Positions 58,447-64,000 of a stretch of 64,000 nt of DNA are shown piece by piece. The stretch spans positions 186,001 to 250,000 of the forward strand of contig NZ_CP118246.1 of the NCBI RefSeq assembly GCF_028816455.1, written 5' to 3'. This stretch comes from Devosia algicola (GTDB lineage Bacteria; Pseudomonadota; Alphaproteobacteria; Rhizobiales; Devosiaceae). Both the position numbers and the translations under genes were made by a program. Within the stretch, counting starts at the first letter, position 1, and every line of letters begins with the position of its first letter. The notes below the pieces were generated by a model. It was given only the letters and a program-made list of their open reading frames with translations. It had not been told where the DNA came from and made no database searches.

Positions 58447-59457
58447 ATGCATTGCTTGAAGCTACTGGGAACCGCACTGGCGCTTTCGACAATAGTGGCC
58501 GGCGCCGCCGTCGCCGCTGAACATAGTTGGAAACCCGACAAGCCCGTCACCATCATCGTGCCGTGGTCGGCAGGCGGATCGACCGACAGCGTAACCCGTG
58601 TTCTGGCCGGCGATCTTGAAGAAGCGCTTGGCCAGACCGTCGTTGTCGTCAACCAGCCCGGGGCAGCCGGGTCCGTCGGCACCACCGATGCGTGGAATGC
58701 CGATCATGATGGCATGACCTGGGCCGCAGGCGCGGCGCTCGATCTGGGCACATACCAGGTTCTGGGCATGCTGGACGTGCCGATCACCGATTGGGCGGTT
58801 TACCTGCACATCGCCAATGTGGCTGTGGTTGGAGTCAACCCCGACGCCGGCTTTGCCGATTTCGGTGAACTGCTCGCCGCCATGAAGGACAAACCCGGTG
58901 AAATCACCGTTGCAACCGCCGGTGTGACCTCGGGTGGTCATAACGCCATGGAATCCATCGCGCAGACCGCAGGTGTTGAATATCGCCACGTCAGCTATGA
59001 TGGCGGCAACCCGGCCGTGTTGGCGACCGTTTCCGGGGAAACGCAGGTCACGACCCAGTTGGCGTCCGAACAGGCAGAAATGATCCGTGCCGGTCGTATC
59101 ATTCCATTGGCCGTGCTGGCCGATACACCGCTCAACATTGAAGGTTTTGGCGAAGTGCCTTCGATCACCAAGTGGATCCCCGACATCAAGACCGCCAACA
59201 ACTACTTTGGCATCTGGACGCCCAAGGACGTGCCACCCGAAGTGCTCGAAACCATGAATGAGATTTGGGCCGACAATATCGCCAATTCCAAGGCCCTTAG
59301 CGACTATGCGGGCCAGCGTGGCGCGATTCTTGATCCGTCAAGCGGTGACGCGGCCATCGCCGCTGCCATGCCTGCACTCACCCAGAACGTCTGGCTGATG
59401 TTTGATGGTGGCAAGGCCGAAAACAACCCGGCTGACTACGGCTTCGAGCGGCCATAA
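58447..59457 (+). CDS. tctC: Tripartite tricarboxylate transporter (TTT) binding protein TctC
   Basis: A 336-residue periplasmic protein with a Sec signal (MHCLKLLGTALALSTIVAGA-AVAAE). The mature start KPVTIIVPWSAGGSTDSVTR and VVNQPGAAGSVGT are the Bug/TctC hallmarks. TTT systems import carboxylates such as citrate, aldonates or other sugar acids. GAGGGAGGA precedes the ATG, and a possible -35/-10 (TTGACC at 58388, TATCCA at 58410) lies in the 200-bp gap. A terminator-like hairpin follows. Confidence 0.9.
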   Translation: MHCLKLLGTALALSTIVAGAAVAAEHSWKPDKPVTIIVPWSAGGSTDSVTRVLAGDLEEALGQTVVVVNQPGAAGSVGTTDAWNADHDGMTWAAGAALDLGTYQVLGMLDVPITDWAVYLHIANVAVVGVNPDAGFADFGELLAAMKDKPGEITVATAGVTSGGHNAMESIAQTAGVEYRHVSYDGGNPAVLATVSGETQVTTQLASEQAEMIRAGRIIPLAVLADTPLNIEGFGEVPSITKWIPDIKTANNYFGIWTPKDVPPEVLETMNEIWADNIANSKALSDYAGQRGAILDPSSGDAAIAAAMPALTQNVWLMFDGGKAENNPADYGFERP

Positions 59458-59480
59458 CGCCGCCGATCCCTAACTGATAA

Positions 59481-59516
59481 CTCTGGCGCCACGAGCGCCA
59501 GAGCCTCTTTTTTCGC
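59481..59516 (+). terminator. Rho-independent terminator-like hairpin between tctC and tctA
   Basis: A perfect 9-bp stem, CTCTGGCGC and GCGCCAGAG, with a 5-base loop, followed by CCTC and six T. It lies 24 bp after the tctC stop and 44 bp before tctA. It probably ends most transcripts after tctC, giving more binding protein than permease. Confidence 0.8.
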
Positions 59517-59559
59517 GAAATTTTGCTTCGCCGACGGCTCGAACAATGGGTGCCCGCAT

Positions 59560-61077
59560 ATGGACGGCTTTTATTCTTTCCTTGGTGCGCTCGAATCCAT
59601 CGTGACTTCCTGGGCCATTATAGACGTGGTTTGGGCGACCTTGCTTGGTATCATCGTCGGCATGTTGCCGGGATTGACGGCAACCCTGGGCGTTGCCCTG
59701 ATGACGACGCTGACCTTCAAGATGGGAACCGATCAGGCAATATTGATCCTGATCTGCATGTATGTCGGTGCTATTTATGGCGGCTCGCGCAGCGCCATCT
59801 TGCTTAATATCCCCGGCACGCCCGCCAACGCGGCAACCTCGCTTGATGGCTATCCGCTGGCGCGCGCCGGCAAGGCCGGGTCGGCCATGGCCATTGCCAC
59901 GACCGGTTCAGTGTTTGGCGGCATGGTCGGCATGGTGGCGCTGGCGTTCATTGCGCCAGTTCTGGCTGAATTTGCGCTGTCCTTTGGCGCCTATGAGTTT
60001 TTCTGGCTGGCCGTGTTCGGCGTGCTGGTGGCCGGGCAACTCACCTCGCTCGATGATCCAATCAAGGGCTGGATCGCCGGATTTTTGGGCCTGTTCGTTG
60101 CCATGATCGGGCGTGAAGGGATACATGGCGTACCGCGTTTTGCATATGGCTCGACTGATATGGCGGGTGGCATTGGTCTGCTGCCAGCCATGGTGGGCGC
60201 CTTTGGTTTTGCGGAAATTCTCACGGTCATGCGGCAGGAGGCCTATACCGTCGTCCACTCCAAAGTCGACAGCGTCTGGGGAGGTATCCGCGAATCCTAC
60301 AAGTACAAATTCACCGCCCTGCGTTCGGGTCTGATCGGCACTTTCATGGGACTGATCCCCGGTGTTGGCGAAGACATGGGCTCCTGGGCGTCCTATGCGG
60401 CGGCCCGGCAGGCCTCAAAGAACAAGGATGAATTCGGCAAGGGGTCGGTCGAGGGTCTGCTCGCCGCCGAAACTGGTAATAACGCGGCGGTGCCCGGCGC
60501 CCTGATCCCCGTTCTGACCTTGGGTGTACCGGGTTCAGCGCCCGCCGCCGTCCTACTGGCCGCCATGATTATTCACGGCATTCGGCCCGGGCCCCTGATC
60601 ATGATCGAGTCGCCCGACTTCGTCTTTTCCGTCGTCGCCATGGTGTTCATGGCAACCATCGCCATGGGCATATTGGGCCTGTTGTTGACGCGCCCCTTGA
60701 TCATGGTGCTGCGGGTGGCGCGCGAGCGGTTGATGCCCATCATCTTTGTACTCTGTACCGTCGGCGCCTTTGCCATCGCCAGCCGCACGTTCGATGTATG
60801 GATAATGGTGTTCTTCGGCCTCTTCGGTTTTGTTCTGCGCGAGTTGAAATACCCGATGGCGCCGCTGATTCTGGGCATTGTGCTTGGCGACATTCTCGAC
60901 AAGAGCCTGCGCCGCGGGCTGGTCTTGTCTGATGGTGATTTTACCGCGTTTTTTGTCCGCCCGATCTCCATGGTGCTCTGGATCTCGGCACTCGGGTTCA
61001 TAGTGCTCACCATGCCTTCAGTGCGCCGACTATTGGGCCGCCTTATTGGCCAAAAACCGTCGGGACAAGACTCATGA
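59560..61077 (+). CDS. tctA: TTT transporter large permease TctA
   Basis: A 505-residue membrane protein with about twelve helices. The TctA signatures GMLPGLTATLGVALM and YGGSRSAILLNIPGTPANAA near the N-terminus and LIPGVGEDMGSWASY plus a second GVPGSAPAAVLLAAM repeat are intact. It forms the main channel of the carboxylate importer. Its stop overlaps the tctB start (ATGA). Confidence 0.9.
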   Translation: MDGFYSFLGALESIVTSWAIIDVVWATLLGIIVGMLPGLTATLGVALMTTLTFKMGTDQAILILICMYVGAIYGGSRSAILLNIPGTPANAATSLDGYPLARAGKAGSAMAIATTGSVFGGMVGMVALAFIAPVLAEFALSFGAYEFFWLAVFGVLVAGQLTSLDDPIKGWIAGFLGLFVAMIGREGIHGVPRFAYGSTDMAGGIGLLPAMVGAFGFAEILTVMRQEAYTVVHSKVDSVWGGIRESYKYKFTALRSGLIGTFMGLIPGVGEDMGSWASYAAARQASKNKDEFGKGSVEGLLAAETGNNAAVPGALIPVLTLGVPGSAPAAVLLAAMIIHGIRPGPLIMIESPDFVFSVVAMVFMATIAMGILGLLLTRPLIMVLRVARERLMPIIFVLCTVGAFAIASRTFDVWIMVFFGLFGFVLRELKYPMAPLILGIVLGDILDKSLRRGLVLSDGDFTAFFVRPISMVLWISALGFIVLTMPSVRRLLGRLIGQKPSGQDS

Positions 61078-61593
61078 ATCCGACCCAGATGGACAAACTT
61101 GATTTCGTCTCCTCACTGGTCCTGACCATATTCGGCGTCGGCGTGTTGGTCGAAAGTCTCCGCTTGCCGCGCCTTGAACACCTCAAGGTAAATCCCTTTA
61201 CCGTGCCCGGCATTGTGCCCGGTGTTCTAGGCCTGCTACTGGCCATCTGCGGTCTCGCTATCCTCGTACGTTCAATCAGGCGCGGGGGCTGGCGGTTGGG
61301 ACTGACGGGCCAGAATACCGCGAGTTGGGCCCGGTCCGGCCCCGTTCAGCGTAGCGCCGTCACTTTGGTGCTTACGCTGGGTTATGCGCTGGTGCTGTTC
61401 CCCCAGGTGCCGTTTCGTTTCTCCACACCGCTCTTTGTCTTCGCCTTTATCGTAACGGCGGAAGCCATGGCGCTGGGGCGTTGGCCTAAATGGCAGGCAC
61501 TGGTGACTGGCCTCGTACTGGCTATCCTGGCAGGACTGGCGATCGGCTATGTGTTCCAGGAGCCTGTTCTATGTCCAACTTCCGGGAGGGTGA
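61074..61593 (+). CDS. tctB: TTT transporter small permease TctB (frame broken at 61561-61565)
   Basis: A 172-residue protein when repaired, with four helices (FVSSLVLTIFGVGVLVESL, VPGIVPGVLGLLLAICGLA and two in the C-terminal half). The 3' end is broken: AGCCT to AGCT at 61561-61565 gives QELFYVQLPGG and a stop at 61591-61593, a normal TctB end, and makes the length divisible by three. It follows tctA, whereas the usual order is C-B-A. It ends 5 bp before the next start. Confidence 0.85.
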
Positions 61594-61597
61594 GAAC

Positions 61598-62425
61598 ATG
61601 TTGCTTAGCCTGTGCAATGAAGTCCTGCGCGACCTCAGCTTTCCAGATCAATGCAAAATGGCCGCTCAACTTGGCTACCAGGGGCTTGAAATTGCCCCGT
61701 TCACGCTGGCTGCCGATCCCTTTTCGCTCAGCGATCAACAGCTGTTGAAGGTCCGCGAAACCGCCAGCGATCATGGACTGGTCGTCACCGGTCTGCACTG
61801 GCTGCTGATTGCGCCCGATGGTCTTTCAGTTACCTCAAGCGACAAGACGGTGCGAGACCGCACGCTCTCGCTCATGACCCGACTGGTCGAAATTTGCGCG
61901 CTCCTTGGCGGCTCGGTCCTGGTGCACGGTTCACCCAAACAACGCCTTTTGACCGACGCCGCCACACCCGAGGCCGCCAAAACCAACGCGCTCGCTTTGT
62001 TCCAACAGATCGCCCGTCACGCCGACAATGCCGGGGTAACCTATTGCATTGAACCATTGTCGAGCGCTCAAACCGACTTCATCAATACAATCGCGGAGGC
62101 TATCGCCCTCGTTGAGCAGATCAATTCTCCCGCCTTCAGGACCATGATCGACACCTCCTCGTCGGGTATCGAGGAACCTTTGGGCGTCGCTGATACCATT
62201 GATAAATATTGGCCGAGTGGGCAACTCGCCCATGTTCAGGTCAATGACACCAACCTGCGCGGGCCGGGGCAGGGGGACACTCGGTTTGGCCCCGTATTCG
62301 CGGCACTGAAACGGGCTGGCTACGACGGAATTATAGCGGTTGAACCATTCGTTTATGAGCCGGACGGTCCCACTACCGCAGCGGCGTCGGCTGGCTATAT
62401 GCGCGCCATTCTGGAGGGCATCTAG
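61598..62425 (+). CDS. Sugar phosphate isomerase/epimerase, Xyl_isom-like TIM barrel
   Basis: A 275-residue TIM barrel beginning MLLSLCNEVLRDLSF, with GLEIAPFTLAADPFSLSD, CIEPLSSAQTDFINT, TMIDTSSSGIEEPL and HVQVNDTNLRGPGQGDT, which carry the likely metal ligands of AP-endonuclease-2-type isomerases. I chose the ATG at 61598, right after the tctB stop, preceded by GGGAGGGTGAG. The substrate is unknown; context suggests a sugar acid or its ketose. Confidence 0.8.
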   Translation: MLLSLCNEVLRDLSFPDQCKMAAQLGYQGLEIAPFTLAADPFSLSDQQLLKVRETASDHGLVVTGLHWLLIAPDGLSVTSSDKTVRDRTLSLMTRLVEICALLGGSVLVHGSPKQRLLTDAATPEAAKTNALALFQQIARHADNAGVTYCIEPLSSAQTDFINTIAEAIALVEQINSPAFRTMIDTSSSGIEEPLGVADTIDKYWPSGQLAHVQVNDTNLRGPGQGDTRFGPVFAALKRAGYDGIIAVEPFVYEPDGPTTAAASAGYMRAILEGI

Positions 62426-63880
62426 ATGGACGCGCCGCACCTTCGCCTGTGCAATTCCAAACTGGCCATCCGCAATGTCTTCACCCGTTTGCCGTTCCGC
62501 TTCGGCGCTGTGACAATGGAAGCGTCGGCTGTCGCTATTCTCGAAGTCGAGGTCGAATTTAACGATGGTAAACGCGCCGCCGGCGTTTCGAGCGATATGC
62601 TGGCCTACAAATGGTTTGATAAAAACCCGAAAAAATCCCCGGCTGACAATGTTGCGGAGCTCTTGCAGGCGCTGCGCGCTGCGCGTCAAATCTATCAAGA
62701 ACTGCCAGCGGCCACGCCTTTCGATCTATGGCTCGCCGCTGACACCGAAATAGAGAGAGCGGTATTGGATGCGGGTGGCAACCGGTTGATCGCTGCCTTT
62801 GCCAATTCGATGCTGGAACGCGCCCTCATCGACGCACTTGGGCGCCATATCGGCCTGAGCTTTGACCAGATGGTGCGCTCGAACGCCTTGGGTATCCGCC
62901 CTGAGGCAGTCTTTCCGACACTTGGTTTCGACGATATTCTGGCCAGCCTGCCTAATCGTCCATCCAATCAGGTAGCGCTCCGTCACACGGTCGGTATGAT
63001 CGATCCACTGACCGACGCCGAACTGGGGGTCGACGCCCCTATGGACGGCTTGCCGGTGTCACTCGAACGCTACATAGCTGTCGATCAACTCAATTATCTC
63101 AAGATCAAGGTTGGTGGCGACAGGGACCATGACCTTGAGCGCCTGACCCGGACCGCCGCCGTCATTGCGGCATCGGGCCGCGACATCAAAATTACCCTTG
63201 ATGGCAATGAGCAGTTTGGCCACATAGACGACTTCGTCGCCTTGGCCGAACAAATTCAGAGCCGTCCCGCGTTGGCGTCACTGTGGTCGTCGATCTTGTT
63301 TATCGAACAACCGCTCCACCGCGACACGGCAATGACAACGCCGCTACCTGCCGGTGCCAAGGCGGCGATAGGCCGCCCGTTGTTGATCGACGAGGCTGAC
63401 GGCTGGATTACGGCGTTCAATGAAGCAATTGATCTTGGTTATGAAGGGGTTAGCCACAAAAACTGCAAAGGCGTGTTTCACTCCTTGCTTAACGCTGGTC
63501 TTGCCAGCGTTCACAACAAAACCCTTGGGCAAAAACGCTATTTTCAATCTGCGGAAGATCTAACAAATCTCGCAGTCGTGCCCCTGCAGGCCGACCTCGC
63601 GGTCGTCGCGACACTTGGCATCTCCCATGTCGAGCGCAATGGTCACCACTATTTTGCCGGCCTGGACCATCTGCCGCAGACCGAGCGCGCCGCCGCCTTG
63701 GCGCGTCATGATGATCTCTATGAAACAGCTGAGGACGGCGGGCGCCTGCGTATTTCTAACGGCATCCTCAATATCGCATCACTTCAGGTGCCCGGTCTCG
63801 GGGTTGTCGATAATCCCGATTTGAACAACGCCATTGCCGAGCAGGATTGGCAATTTTCCATGCTGGAGACGCAAACATGA
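62426..63880 (+). CDS. Enolase-superfamily enzyme (mandelate racemase/muconate lactonising-like)
   Basis: A 484-residue protein, longer than most relatives (about 400). The barrel shows a Lys motif (NYLKIKVGG) and three acidic metal ligands in ITLDGNEQFG, LFIEQPL and LLIDEADGW, then a His-containing YEGVSHKNCKG. It probably dehydrates or racemises a sugar acid imported by Tct. The ATG at 62426 follows the previous TAG directly, and the stop overlaps the next gene. Confidence 0.8.
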   Translation: MDAPHLRLCNSKLAIRNVFTRLPFRFGAVTMEASAVAILEVEVEFNDGKRAAGVSSDMLAYKWFDKNPKKSPADNVAELLQALRAARQIYQELPAATPFDLWLAADTEIERAVLDAGGNRLIAAFANSMLERALIDALGRHIGLSFDQMVRSNALGIRPEAVFPTLGFDDILASLPNRPSNQVALRHTVGMIDPLTDAELGVDAPMDGLPVSLERYIAVDQLNYLKIKVGGDRDHDLERLTRTAAVIAASGRDIKITLDGNEQFGHIDDFVALAEQIQSRPALASLWSSILFIEQPLHRDTAMTTPLPAGAKAAIGRPLLIDEADGWITAFNEAIDLGYEGVSHKNCKGVFHSLLNAGLASVHNKTLGQKRYFQSAEDLTNLAVVPLQADLAVVATLGISHVERNGHHYFAGLDHLPQTERAAALARHDDLYETAEDGGRLRISNGILNIASLQVPGLGVVDNPDLNNAIAEQDWQFSMLETQT

Positions 63881-64000
63881 CCGATTGGGAACTGGGCGAT
63901 CTGCCGGAGCGCTTTGCCAGCGAGGATGAACTTGAAGCCTTCATGACCCGCCCGATGCCCGGCCTTGCCGCCGATCTGGCCAAGGCACCCGGCGCTTTGA
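63877..64000 (+). CDS. NAD-dependent epimerase/dehydratase-like protein, N-terminal fragment
   Basis: The first 41 codons (MTDWELGDLPERFASEDELE then FMTRPMPGLAADLAKAPG) run off the right edge. The start overlaps the enolase-family stop (ATGA). The sequence before an expected Rossmann glycine motif resembles extended SDR/NAD-dependent epimerases often placed with sugar-acid genes. The Rossmann motif itself is outside the window, so the call is tentative. Confidence 0.55.
   Translation, partial: MTDWELGDLPERFASEDELEAFMTRPMPGLAADLAKAPGAL

Noticed and set aside
2516..61593. Reading the broken genes as pseudogenes or programmed frameshifts
   Set aside because: Both sides of each break keep full conserved domains, core respiratory genes are hit, and one recurring base pattern explains 16 of about 20 breaks; sequencing error fits better.
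1..64000. CRISPR arrays, IS elements, prophage, tRNA or rRNA genes
   Set aside because: I saw no regularly spaced repeats, transposase or phage proteins, terminal inverted repeats or tRNA-like cloverleaf sequences.

Overview
The window looks like the chromosome of an alphaproteobacterium, most likely Hyphomicrobiales (Rhizobiales, perhaps Devosia-like). The signs are GC-rich codon use, a fixL/fixK-type oxygen cascade beside a cbb3 oxidase operon, fused peptide-type ABC ATPases, and many ABC/TTT uptake operons tied to sugar catabolism. I see no rRNA, tRNA, IS element, phage gene or CRISPR array. The genus is not proven.

Layout. 1-2472: a sigma-54 activator, then bdhA and the start of an ABC ATPase, with a sigma-54 promoter and two matching 16-bp palindromes before bdhA. 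2516-6410: an FtsX-type permease and its ATPase, divergent from a TesA-like esterase. 6429-10525: an ECF sigma factor, zinc-finger anti-sigma, sterol desaturase-like protein, TVP38 protein and MerA/Lpd-like flavoprotein in one direction. 10705-11850: two membrane-protein genes. 11833-18707: the microaerobic operon ccoNOQP, a small membrane protein, DUF2189, ccoI, ccoS. 18813-22447: a FixL-like hybrid kinase, an OmpR-type regulator (FxkR-like), a FixK-like regulator and an unknown gene. 22476-35715: a LacI regulator and a peptide-type ABC operon with a GHL6-like protein, Hyi-like and GlxR-like enzymes and a GH42 beta-galactosidase. 36043-46422: nucleoside phosphorylase, YnjBCD-like ABC transporter, epimerase, DhaL, DhaK-LacD, SDR and a fucose/arabinose isomerase-like protein. 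46415-52952 (minus): thiolase-like protein, DUF35 protein, CoA ligase, ALDH, GntR and nucleoside hydrolase, divergent from an MFS transporter. 54360-57183: a DUF302 protein and a copper ATPase with a CueR-type promoter. 57388-64000: epimerase, TctC-A-B transporter, second epimerase, enolase-superfamily enzyme and the start of an NAD-dependent epimerase.

How it works together. The window joins low-oxygen respiration and its sensor cascade to several substrate-induced catabolic operons. The 36-54 kb region may be one nucleoside/sugar regulon, because very similar TTGT-N4-ACAA dyads lie before both of its transcription units.

Caution on sequence quality. Fifteen conserved genes are broken by about 20 single-base indels. 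Sixteen of these are repaired by changing AGCCT/AGGCT to AGCT, and in every case the gene length then becomes a multiple of three. I read these as systematic sequencing errors, so the genes are annotated full length with the break position given.
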